Assembly (NCBI RefSeq): GCF_024733015.1
Contig: NZ_JANKJG010000001.1
Span: 1-64,000 of the forward strand
Direction of reading: 5' to 3'
Origin: Pseudosulfitobacter koreensis
GTDB lineage: Bacteria > Pseudomonadota > Alphaproteobacteria > Rhodobacterales > Rhodobacteraceae
DNA: 64,000 nt
Shown here: positions 57,581 through 64,000 of the stretch, in pieces
How positions within the stretch are numbered: position 1 is the stretch's first letter
How the letters are laid out: each line of letters starts with the position of its first letter
Position numbers and translations under genes: made by a program
Notes under the pieces: model-generated
What the model was told of the DNA's origin: nothing
What the model saw: the letters and a program-made list of their open reading frames with translations, nothing else
The model's database searches: none

Positions 57581-57615
57581 AAAACGAAAAAACCCGAGGC
57601 GCGAACCTCGGGTTT
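57581..57615 (-). terminator. Rho-independent terminator of the atp F0 operon
   Basis: On the minus strand AAACCCGAGG / CCTCGGGTTT forms a perfect 10-bp stem with a 6-nt loop followed by further T (TTT-cg-TTTT). It ends the F0 operon and may also stop the convergent gntR transcript. Confidence 0.9.
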
Positions 57616-57641
57616 CTGAATTCTGGCAGATCCAGTCAGGA

Positions 57642-58211
57642 TCAGTGCAGTTTTTCACCAGCCTGCGTGATGGCGTCGTCGATCAGCTTGTTGCCTTCGG
57701 CGGCGGTCATCTGCTTGGCGATCACGTCGCGCGCGGCTTGCACGGCGATGGTCACCGCACGGTCGCGGACTTCCTTGACGGCGGCAGCTTCTGCCGATGC
57801 GATCTGACCCTCGGCGGACGCGATGCGGCGCTCGACGGATTTCTTCAGATCTTCACGGGCTTCTTCGGCTGCGGCCTGCGCTTCTTGCTTGGCCGATGCG
57901 ACGATGCGGTCGGCCTGGCCCTGGACTTCCTTTTGCTTGCGCTCGTAGCTGGCAAGCAGTGTCTGGGCTTCTTCACGCAGCGCGCGCGCTTCTTCCAGTT
58001 CGGATTTGATGCCGGTGGCGCGGCCATCCAACATTTCCACGATCTTTCCGGGCACCTTGAAGTACACCAGAATCCCGAGGAAAACCAAGAACGCCAGCAA
58101 GACCACAAAGTCAGTGTTGCGCAGCGAAAAGAACGGGCCGGTTGCCGCGAATGCGGGTGATGCCGACAGGACGAGGGAGAGGGTGAGGGACTGTGCGATC
58201 AGTTTTTTCAT
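57642..58211 (-). CDS. atpF: ATP synthase F0 subunit b
   Basis: Peripheral-stalk subunit of 189 residues. It begins with a cleavable-looking hydrophobic segment (SLTLSLVLSASPAFA), followed by the membrane helix (FVVLLAFLVFLGILVYFKVP) and a long Ala/Glu/Lys-rich helical stalk. It is the last gene of the F0 operon, 4 bp after the b' gene. The N-terminal leader before the membrane anchor is usual for alphaproteobacterial b subunits. Confidence 0.95.
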   Translation of the reverse strand: MKKLIAQSLTLSLVLSASPAFAATGPFFSLRNTDFVVLLAFLVFLGILVYFKVPGKIVEMLDGRATGIKSELEEARALREEAQTLLASYERKQKEVQGQADRIVASAKQEAQAAAEEAREDLKKSVERRIASAEGQIASAEAAAVKEVRDRAVTIAVQAARDVIAKQMTAAEGNKLIDDAITQAGEKLH

Positions 58212-58215
58212 CGTC

Positions 58216-58767
58216 TTATCCCTTCATCCGCGCGTTGACCGCAGCCGTGACGGTGCGTGCATCTGCGTTTCCACCCATCGCCGCGACGATTTCCTTGGCG
58301 GTGTCCTTGGCGACGTCCTTGACGGCGGCCAGGGCCCCCTCGCGGATTTCGGCAATGGCTTTTTCGCCCTCGGCTGTGCGCACGGCAATCTCGGCGTCGG
58401 CTTTTTTCATCGCCGCTTCAAGATCGGCTTTCATGTCGGCCTTGGCGGCGTCGATGATGCGGCCTGCTTCCAGACGGGCATCGACCAGTGCCTGATCATA
58501 GGCGGCTTCGGCCTCATGTGCCTTGGCTTTCAGGTCTTCGGCAGCCGCGATGTCATTGGTAATCGTGCCCTGACGTTCGGACAGAATGGCCGAAATCCGG
58601 GGCAGCGCGATGCGTGACAGAATAAAGTAGATCACGACCAGGGCAATGAGCAGCCAGAAGATCTGGTTGCCGAACCATGCGTCGCAAAGCTGCGGCATGC
58701 CTATGGCACTGCCATATGCATCCGTGCAAAGTCCTGCGGCCTCAAGGTCAATCGGTTCAGTTGCCAT
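58216..58767 (-). CDS. atpX: ATP synthase F0 subunit b'
   Basis: Second, divergent b-type stalk subunit, as found in photosynthetic and other alphaproteobacteria; 183 residues. It has a membrane anchor (IFWLLIALVVIYFILSRIAL) and a helical stalk rich in Ala, Glu and Lys, ending in TVTAAVNARMKG. I chose the ATG at 58767, 5 nt after AGGAGG, rather than the GTG just before it. It would pair with b to form a heterodimeric stalk. Confidence 0.93.
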   Translation of the reverse strand: MATEPIDLEAAGLCTDAYGSAIGMPQLCDAWFGNQIFWLLIALVVIYFILSRIALPRISAILSERQGTITNDIAAAEDLKAKAHEAEAAYDQALVDARLEAGRIIDAAKADMKADLEAAMKKADAEIAVRTAEGEKAIAEIREGALAAVKDVAKDTAKEIVAAMGGNADARTVTAAVNARMKG

Positions 58768-58850
58768 CACGGCCTCCTGTCAAACAATCAATCCAATGGG
58801 CGGCACGGCTGACCGCGCCGCCCAATGCGTAAGGAATAATCGTCAGAGGC

Positions 58851-59087
58851 TTAGACGGCGAACATCAGCAGCAGAGCGACGAGGAACGAGAAGATCCCCA
58901 GGGCTTCTGCAAACGCGATGCCGATGAACAGCGTGGCGGTTTGACCCGCGGCTGCCGAAGGGTTGCGCAGTGCGCCGGCCAGATAGTTGCCTGCCACGTT
59001 GCCCACACCGATGGCTGCGCCACCCATGCCGAACGCTGTCAGACCTGCGCCAATAAACTGGCCCATTTGTGCGAGTTCGCCTTCCAT
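58851..59087 (-). CDS. atpE: ATP synthase F0 subunit c
   Basis: Ring-forming proteolipid of 78 residues with two membrane helices joined by the polar loop RNPSAAAGQ. The proton-binding carboxylate is Glu60 in the second helix ([13 protein letters not shown]), as usual for H+-coupled alphaproteobacterial c subunits; no Na+-type signature is seen. An 80-bp gap follows before b'. Confidence 0.96.
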   Translation of the reverse strand: MEGELAQMGQFIGAGLTAFGMGGAAIGVGNVAGNYLAGALRNPSAAAGQTATLFIGIAFAEALGIFSFLVALLLMFAV

Positions 59088-59135
59088 GATTTTCTCCTTA
59101 CAATGGAATGTCGATTTGATGAGGTAGTCCGGACC

Positions 59136-59930
59136 TTAGTGCGCAGGGTGCAGGGCATCCTTGAGGTACACGCAGGTCAGAATGGTGAAGACATATGCCT
59201 GGATAAAGCACACCAGAACTTCGAGCCCGTAGATCGCGGCGATGGCTGCGACCGAAACCGGTGCCACGGCTGTCACGGCGGCGAAGGCCGCGAACACCTT
59301 GATCACGGCGTGGCCCGCCATCATGTTGCCCGCCAGACGAATGGAGTGGCTGACGGGGCGCACGAAGTACGAGATAAGTTCGATCACGGCCAGGATCGGG
59401 CGCAGCGCCAGCGGCGCCGACGATACCCAGAACAGGCCCAGAAAGCCGAAACCGTTCAGCACGAAGCCCAGGATCGTGACCGCGAAGAACACGGCGAAAC
59501 CCAGAACCGCAGTGACAGCGATGTGCGAGGTGGTCGTGAACGCCGTGGGCAGCAGGCCCAGGAAGTTCGCGCTGACGATGAACATGAACAGCGTCATGAT
59601 ATAGGGGAAATACTTCAGCCCCTCCTTGCCGGTGATGTCCTCGACCATCTTGTAGATAAAGCCATAGGACAATTCGGCGACGGACTGGCCGCGCGACGGG
59701 ATAACAGAGCGGCGCGAGGTGGTCAGCACCATCAGCGCAAAGATCGCCAGAACCGACAGGCCCAGCCACAGCGTCACGTTCGTGGGCGTGTACCAGAACA
59801 CCGGATCTCCGGCCTGACCGAAGATCGGCTTGACCAGGAACTGATCCATCGGGTGAAAGACCAGACCGCTTTCCGCACCATGTGCGACATCGGCACCGGT
59901 TGCGACCACCACTTGTGTTTCGTCTGCCAT
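59136..59930 (-). CDS. atpB: ATP synthase F0 subunit a
   Basis: Stator half-channel subunit, 264 residues, with six or so membrane helices. The essential arginine lies in the helix [13 protein letters not shown] (about residue 185), and the conserved [13 protein letters not shown] segment precedes it. The ATG at 59930 is 2 bp after the atpI stop, so both are translated together. Confidence 0.96.
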   Translation of the reverse strand: MADETQVVVATGADVAHGAESGLVFHPMDQFLVKPIFGQAGDPVFWYTPTNVTLWLGLSVLAIFALMVLTTSRRSVIPSRGQSVAELSYGFIYKMVEDITGKEGLKYFPYIMTLFMFIVSANFLGLLPTAFTTTSHIAVTAVLGFAVFFAVTILGFVLNGFGFLGLFWVSSAPLALRPILAVIELISYFVRPVSHSIRLAGNMMAGHAVIKVFAAFAAVTAVAPVSVAAIAAIYGLEVLVCFIQAYVFTILTCVYLKDALHPAH

Positions 59931-59932
59931 TC

Positions 59933-60286
59933 TCAGGGCCCTTCGTCTGTGCCCTTGCGGGCGTCGTCACTGTCGGCCGCTTTGGCCATTCCGTCTTTCT
60001 GCATTTCGCGGGCGCTGCGTATCATCACGTTCACGCCGGCCGCGAAGCCGAGAAATATGAACAGGATCATCAGCCAGGGCGATGTGCCCAGAAGACTGTC
60101 GAGCCCGTAACCGATCCCGAACCCGATCGCCAGACCGGACACGAGTTCGATTACCATCCGCCAGGCCATCTGGGCCTGAGAGTGGTGGTCGTCGTAGTGG
60201 TGGACCTTCGGCTTGTCTTCGCCCTTGAGAGCTTTGATCCGGGCCTCGAGATCGCGCATGCGCTGCTGTTCTTCTGGCCCCGCCAC
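59933..60286 (-). CDS. atpI: ATP synthase subunit I
   Basis: Small membrane protein (117 residues) thought to help assemble the c-ring or import Mg2+. The N-terminal region is charged ([19 protein letters not shown]) and is followed by two helices ([19 protein letters not shown] and [19 protein letters not shown]). I chose a GTG start at 60286 with GGGGGA 6 nt upstream; a longer ATG-started frame (60358) adds 24 non-conserved residues. First gene of the F0 operon. Confidence 0.88.
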   Translation of the reverse strand: MAGPEEQQRMRDLEARIKALKGEDKPKVHHYDDHHSQAQMAWRMVIELVSGLAIGFGIGYGLDSLLGTSPWLMILFIFLGFAAGVNVMIRSAREMQKDGMAKAADSDDARKGTDEGP

Positions 60287-60389
60287 GCGGTGTCCCCCAC
60301 TTGGAAACTTGACGGGATAGCTACGGCGATGCGGGATGTGAGTCAATGGCGGGGTCATGCTGATAAAAATTTGCTTAACCCACTGATTT

Positions 60390-60404
60390 TTAATGCGTTA
60401 TTAA
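60390..60404 (-). promoter_or_regulatory. CtrA-type binding site TTAA-N7-TTAA upstream of atpI
   Basis: TTAATGCGTTATTAA matches the full CtrA consensus. A third TTAA lies 11 nt to the left (60375-60378). The site is about 104 bp upstream of atpI in the AT-rich 185-bp gap before the F0 operon, inside the likely promoter. Confidence 0.5.
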
Positions 60405-60471
60405 AAGCGCCCTCTGAGGCGGTGCCAGATGGTTTTCGCCTGAACCAGCATTTGCAGCCGGCTCAGCATAT

Positions 60472-61381
60472 TCAACCGTTTGGTTTATCTTCCGCGAACA
60501 CACCCCGTCGCCAAGGGGCAGCCTGCTCCAGAAGCCAGTCGGAAAAAATGCGCACCGCCTTGCGGCGCGTCCCTCCTTCGGCTTGTTTCAAATAGAACCC
60601 GCCGTCGCAAAACCCGATGTCGGACACTCGGTGCAAGCGCCCGGTTGCCACGTCTTGCGCAACCACCTCCGATGACACCAGATAGACGCCCTGCCCCGCC
60701 AGGGCAGCTTCGATGGCGAGATGCGCCCGCATCCGCCACGCCGGATCGGTCTGCGGCGAGGGCAGGCCAGCAAGTTCGGCCCAGATCGCCCAGGTGTCCT
60801 TGTATCGGTCGCGCAGACGCGGATAACGCAGCAGCTCGGCCGGGTCATCGGGCGCGGCAGCGATCAGCGACGGGGCGGCATAAGGATAGACAGGCGCATC
60901 GCTGAGCAGGATGGCGTCCGGGTCCGACCCGGCGACCGCCAGGAAGCGGATCGCGATGTCGGCCTCATAGCGGGCGACGTCGGCAAGGCCTGTCGAAGTC
61001 TCCAGCCGGATTTCAATCTCCGGGTGCGCTGTGTGGAACGCATTCAGACGCGGCACCAGCCATTTCGCTGCAAACAGCGGCTCGGCGTTCACGACCAGCG
61101 TGCCCGCAGGGCGCGCGGTCAGACGATCGGTGGCGGTGCTGATCGTTTCGAAAAGCCGCAGACACATCCGCAAGGAACGCCGCGCCGTCCGAAGTCAGCG
61201 CCACGCCGCGCGGCAGATCGCGGAAGAGTTGCGCACCCAGCCAGTCTTCGAGACCGCGCACATGGCGGCTGATCGACGAATGGCTCACCCGCAACTCGTC
61301 TGCGGCACGCGAAAAGCTCTCGTGGCGGCCTGCGGCCTCGAACGCGCGCAGCGCATTAAGTGGGGGAAGAGGGCGTTGCAT
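60472..61381 (-). pseudogene. LysR-family (GcvA-like) regulator split by a one-base frameshift
   Basis: Two adjacent frames together make one ordinary LysR regulator. The N-terminal frame (from 61381) has the HTH (SRAADELRVSHSSISRHVRG) and runs correctly to GAAFLADVSAAF; the C-terminal frame (60472-61173) continues with ETISTATDRLTARPAG and a full effector-binding domain. The switch falls at the A-run 61151-61154 (TTTT on the coding strand): removing one base restores AAFETIS. It is either a real inactivating indel or a sequencing error. With a complete frame it would be about 302 residues. Confidence 0.85.
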
Positions 61382-61489
61382 GGACTATCTGTGCATTTTT
61401 CGCACGGGACATGTCAAACTAATCCGGATTGAACACGGGGTGCGCCCGTCGCAAAACTTGTGCAAATCCATTATTCCAAAGGTGTTTCA

Positions 61490-61720
61490 ATGAGGCGCAC
61501 AGCAGATGCACCCGCATTTCGCGGGCCAAAGACACATGCCCAAAATTCACGTATTCGCTGTGCGTTGGCCTGGTTGCGTCGCATAGTTATGCCGCCAAGG
61601 GCCCTGCACGTCCGACAGATCAATGCACATCTGGCCCGCGACATAGGATTGGATGCAGCGACCCATGCGCGTCACACGCATTTCTGGCCATCGCAGGGCC
61701 CCGTACATCCGCGCTGGTGA
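61490..61720 (+). CDS. DUF1127 (YjiS-like) small protein
   Basis: A 76-residue basic, Arg/His-rich protein. The C-terminal segment INAHLARDIGLDAATHARH followed by FW fits the DUF1127 consensus (LxDIGL ... FW). Small DUF1127 proteins have been tied to phosphate, carbon and RNA metabolism in Agrobacterium; the role here is unknown. The ATG follows AAAGG at 7 nt. The N-terminal 25 residues are not family-like, so the exact start is uncertain. Confidence 0.68.
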   Translation: MRRTADAPAFRGPKTHAQNSRIRCALAWLRRIVMPPRALHVRQINAHLARDIGLDAATHARHTHFWPSQGPVHPRW

Positions 61721-61757
61721 CGCTTCTCTTCATCCCCAAGCCCAGCTATGACGAAGC

Positions 61758-62108
61758 ATGACACATGATCTGGATCACGTATTCGCGGCGCTTGCCGACC
61801 GCACGCGGCGGGCGATCCTGGCGATGTTGCTGGAAGACGACATGGCGGTCACGGATGTGGCCGAGCCGTTCGAGATGTCTCTGGCGGCGATCAGCAAACA
61901 CCTTGCGATCCTGACGCGCGCTGGCCTGATTGCGCAGGAAAAGCGTGGCAGGGTCAAGTGGTGCAAGCTGGAGCCCGACGCGATGCGTGCCGCGTCGGTC
62001 TGGATGCAGGGGTTCGGTCAATTCGAACCGGTCAATCTTGACGCATTCGAGCGGTTTCTGGCGTCGGAACTGGACAATGATGCCCAGCCCGACACCCAGG
62101 AACGCTAG
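61758..62108 (+). CDS. ArsR-family HTH regulator
   Basis: A 116-residue winged-helix repressor (FAALADRTRRAILAMLLEDD, then MSLAAISKHLAILTRAGLI). The metal-binding CxCxxC motif of arsenic-type ArsR proteins is absent, so it probably senses something else; this branch is often paired with SRPBCC/AHSA1 genes, but none is present here. It is convergent with the 24-residue peptide gene. Confidence 0.88.
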   Translation: MTHDLDHVFAALADRTRRAILAMLLEDDMAVTDVAEPFEMSLAAISKHLAILTRAGLIAQEKRGRVKWCKLEPDAMRAASVWMQGFGQFEPVNLDAFERFLASELDNDAQPDTQER

Positions 62109-62112
62109 GGGT

Positions 62113-62187
62113 TTAGACCAGACCTGCCAGTGACAGGATGACCAAGACGACGACGATGACGCCGATGATATAGAATACGTTACGCAT
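62113..62187 (-). CDS. 24-residue hydrophobic membrane peptide
   Basis: A very short reading frame, MRNVFYIIGVIVVVLVILSL ending AGLV, predicted as one transmembrane helix. Evidence that it is real: AAAGGA lies 6 nt before the ATG, a GGAAC-N17-CGTT promoter match lies 35 nt upstream, and peptides starting MRxVFYIIG are, from memory, recurrent in alphaproteobacteria. Function is unknown; possibilities are a membrane-stress peptide or a small regulator of a membrane complex. Confidence 0.62.
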   Translation of the reverse strand: MRNVFYIIGVIVVVLVILSLAGLV

Positions 62188-62222
62188 GACAGGTCCTTTG
62201 TTTATTCAAATTGTGCAATGGT

Positions 62223-62248
62223 AACGCCGCACTTCGAACAAAGGTTCC
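62223..62248 (-). promoter_or_regulatory. Candidate EcfG-type promoter (GGAAC-N17-CGTT)
   Basis: On the minus strand GGAAC (62248-62244) and CGTT (62226-62223) are 17 nt apart. The peptide ATG is 35 nt after the -10 element, the same leader length as at the PRC-barrel gene. Confidence 0.52.
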
Positions 62249-62262
62249 GCTCACGGCCTGTC

Positions 62263-63162
62263 TCAGGCCGCGCCGTCATCCCGCAACAACAGGTAGAGCG
62301 CCAGTATCGTCAGCGCGACCCCGATCAGGATCATCCCGCCCGGCGCGCCGTTGCCCAGCATGATCTCCCAGACGATCACCCACGACGGCGTGAGATATGT
62401 ATAGGCCATGACCTTGGCCGAGGGCAGCCGCAGCGTCGCGAATTGCAGCAGCACGAAGGTCGAGGCACTGGCGAAGATGGCGATGTAGACCAGCGTGATC
62501 CAGACAATCGCGGGCAGGTTCAGCCAATCGGTCGCGCGGATATCGGACCAGCCGTAGACGACCAGCAGCAGACAGCCCGCGATCAACGTGCCCAGCGTGA
62601 ACACCACCGCAGGCTCGCCCCGGTTCAGCTTGCGCACCATCGGCGTATAAAGCGCATGGGACACGCAGCCGACGAAATAGATCGCCTCGCCCCGCCCGAT
62701 CTCGAACGCGGCCAGTGCCGCCAGATCGGCGCGAAAGATCACCCAGACCGCCCCCGCAGCTCCGATGGCCAGCGCCAGCGCCATGCGCGGCGTCGTGATC
62801 TGTCGCAACACCAGCCAGCCGAAACCGGCAGCCAGGATCGGGGTCAGCGTGAACACCGCCGCCGCGCTGACCGCAGGCGCGGTTTTCAGCCCCTCGAACA
62901 TCAGCACGAAATAGACGCTGAAGAGCGCCCCCAGCACCAGATAGCGCCAGGGCGCCTGCCAGTGCACTGCCCGCGCCTTGCCCGTGGCTGCGACGATCGC
63001 CCCGATCACGACCGCCGCCAGCGCGAAACGCGCGGCGTTCAGCGCCGCGGGATCAATGGCATTGGCCGCCTGCGACCCCAGCGAGAACGACCCCGCCACG
63101 AGCGCGGAAAAGGTCAGCATCGCCAGATGGCCCTGCACGCCCTCCGGCAGCCTGGACATCAT
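62263..63162 (-). CDS. EamA-family (DMT) transporter
   Basis: Inner-membrane drug/metabolite transporter of 299 residues with ten helices in two EamA repeats (first about 12-140, second about 155-290, the latter with TYLTPSWVIVWEIM). Likely an exporter of amino acids or other metabolites; the substrate is unknown. Its double ATG overlaps the stop of the upstream LysR gene, so the regulator and transporter form one unit. Confidence 0.88.
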   Translation of the reverse strand: MMSRLPEGVQGHLAMLTFSALVAGSFSLGSQAANAIDPAALNAARFALAAVVIGAIVAATGKARAVHWQAPWRYLVLGALFSVYFVLMFEGLKTAPAVSAAAVFTLTPILAAGFGWLVLRQITTPRMALALAIGAAGAVWVIFRADLAALAAFEIGRGEAIYFVGCVSHALYTPMVRKLNRGEPAVVFTLGTLIAGCLLLVVYGWSDIRATDWLNLPAIVWITLVYIAIFASASTFVLLQFATLRLPSAKVMAYTYLTPSWVIVWEIMLGNGAPGGMILIGVALTILALYLLLRDDGAA

Positions 63163-64000
63163 ACGTCCCAATCCTTCGCCGCGTCCTTGAGAAAGGTCAG
63201 AAACGCCTGAACCTTGGTGGTGCGGTGCAGATCGACATGGGTGACCAGCCACAAAGGCGCTGACCATTCCTCGTCATGCGGAAAGACCTCGATCAGATCG
63301 GGGTTGGCCCGCGCCTCCAGCACGGAGGCAAAGCCGATGCCCGCACCGTTCAGGATGGCCTGTTCGATCGCGCGGTCTTCCTCGCTGCGGAAACTGAACA
63401 CCACGTCGGGCACCTTGTCGCGCAGCCACTTGTTGAACGGCGCACGGCTTTGATCGTTGTTGGTGCCGACGAACCTGTGGCCGCTGCACTCCGCCCAGCT
63501 TTCAGGCAGGCCGCGCTCCTCGGCATAGCGCCGCGCGGCAAAGAGGCCCATCCGCTGACGCGCGAGGCTTTGCACCACGTTGTCGGGCTGTGCCGGCGGC
63601 GACCCCGCGCGGATCGCCACATGCGCCTCGCCGTATTCCAGACGGAACAGGCGGGTGCCGGTCAGATAGCGGATCACCACATCGGGATTCTCACGCTGGA
63701 ACTGGGTCAGGATCGGCACCATGCGCGGCACCAGCGAAGTCAGCGAGGTCACCACCAGATCGCCCGACACATCCGTGCCGCGCCCCTTGATCCGGCCGAC
63801 CAGCTGGCTGAACTGGTCATCGGTCGCCTTGGCCACGCGCAGCAGATCCTCGCCCGCTTCGGTCGCAGTATAGCCGCGCGCGTGACGCTGAAACAGCTTG
63901 ACGCCCAGCCGTGCTTCCAACGCGTCAACGTGGCGGATCACCGTGGCGTGGTGCACGCCCAGAACGTCCGCCGCACCGCTGACGGTGCCCATGCGCGCGA
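63159..64000 (-). CDS. LysR-family regulator, 5' end outside window
   Basis: At least 277 residues of a LysR regulator, lacking only the first residues, which lie right of the window edge. The HTH is visible (GAADVLGVHHATVIRHVDAL), followed by the effector-binding domain (SGDLVVTSLTSLVPRMVPIL onwards). The domain order is standard. Cotranscription with the EamA gene suggests it controls that exporter. Confidence 0.88.
   Translation of the reverse strand, partial: ARMGTVSGAADVLGVHHATVIRHVDALEARLGVKLFQRHARGYTATEAGEDLLRVAKATDDQFSQLVGRIKGRGTDVSGDLVVTSLTSLVPRMVPILTQFQRENPDVVIRYLTGTRLFRLEYGEAHVAIRAGSPPAQPDNVVQSLARQRMGLFAARRYAEERGLPESWAECSGHRFVGTNNDQSRAPFNKWLRDKVPDVVFSFRSEEDRAIEQAILNGAGIGFASVLEARANPDLIEVFPHDEEWSAPLWLVTHVDLHRTTKVQAFLTFLKDAAKDWDV

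Noticed and set aside
62233-62246. GAAC-N4-GTTC as an SOS (LexA) box
   Set aside because: The alphaproteobacterial LexA motif is a direct repeat GTTC-N7-GTTC; this inverted repeat with a 4-nt centre does not match. Part of it is explained by the EcfG-type -35 element.

Overview
The window is chromosomal DNA of an alphaproteobacterium, most likely a marine Rhodobacteraceae (Roseobacter-group) bacterium. The evidence is the GC-rich, densely packed coding and several gene orders typical of that family: pckA divergent from chvI-chvG-hprK-rapZ-PTS IIA-HPr; rpoZ-rsh-DUF2062-pdxJ-acpS-lepB-rnc-era-recO; a separate F0 operon (I-a-c-b'-b) without the F1 genes; and tandem def genes with fmt. Family-typical small proteins (DUF1127, DUF1491, DUF3429, DUF6473, HIG1-like) agree. 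The taxonomic call rests on gene content and protein resemblance, not on a database search. I see no IS element, prophage, CRISPR array, rRNA or tRNA gene; this is ordinary core chromosome with a few regulatory and degenerate features of interest.

Layout. 1-5.4 kb: start of tuf (cut by the window edge), a lipoprotein, a cytochrome P450, and an M48 peptidase/DUF898 membrane pair. 5.5-10.4 kb: parC, an SH3b protein, an SDR oxidoreductase, a two-helix membrane protein and a cobalamin adenosyltransferase. 10.6-14.2 kb: etfB-etfA, a DUF6473 protein and 3-hydroxybutyryl-CoA dehydrogenase. 14.2-21.6 kb: acyltransferase, the HPr/EIIA/RapZ/HprK/ChvG/ChvI regulatory cluster and divergent pckA. 21.6-27.6 kb: an unrecognised 234-aa protein, two regulators, a TauE-type exporter, a long acyl-CoA dehydrogenase (probably methylsuccinyl-CoA dehydrogenase), a TetR regulator and a META-domain protein. 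27.5-36.8 kb: a long minus-strand run of core genes from folK and rpoZ down to recO. 36.9-41.7 kb: NYN protein, a 21-G tract, then ispH and a tightly coupled plus-strand operon through rnhA. 41.8-44.5 kb: three tandem peptide deformylases, fmt and a GlsB-like protein. 44.5-52.6 kb: MalY/PatB-type lyase, GST, degenerate receiver, cobC-cbiB, lytic transglycosylase, rhodanese and a PRC-barrel protein. 52.6-60.3 kb: smc, a small lipoprotein, a FadR-type regulator and the atp F0 operon. 60.4-64 kb: a frameshifted LysR gene, DUF1127 and ArsR proteins, a 24-residue membrane peptide, an EamA transporter and a LysR gene cut by the right edge.

How the genes fit together. ETF, hydroxybutyryl-CoA dehydrogenase, the methylsuccinyl-CoA dehydrogenase candidate, cobalamin adenosyltransferase and cobC/cbiB are what an organism using the B12-dependent ethylmalonyl-CoA pathway needs, with ChvGI/HPr and PEP carboxykinase at the gluconeogenic node. 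Regulatory DNA is also visible: two perfect TTAA-N7-TTAA (CtrA-type) sites, three GGAAC-N16/17-CGTT (EcfG-type stress sigma) sites, and candidate operators in front of TetR, GntR, XRE and pckA. The strongest second-look items are the deformylase paralogue that has lost key active-site residues, the intergenic 21-G tract, the single-base frameshift in the LysR gene, and the two identically spaced stress-sigma promoter candidates before the PRC-barrel gene and the 24-residue peptide.
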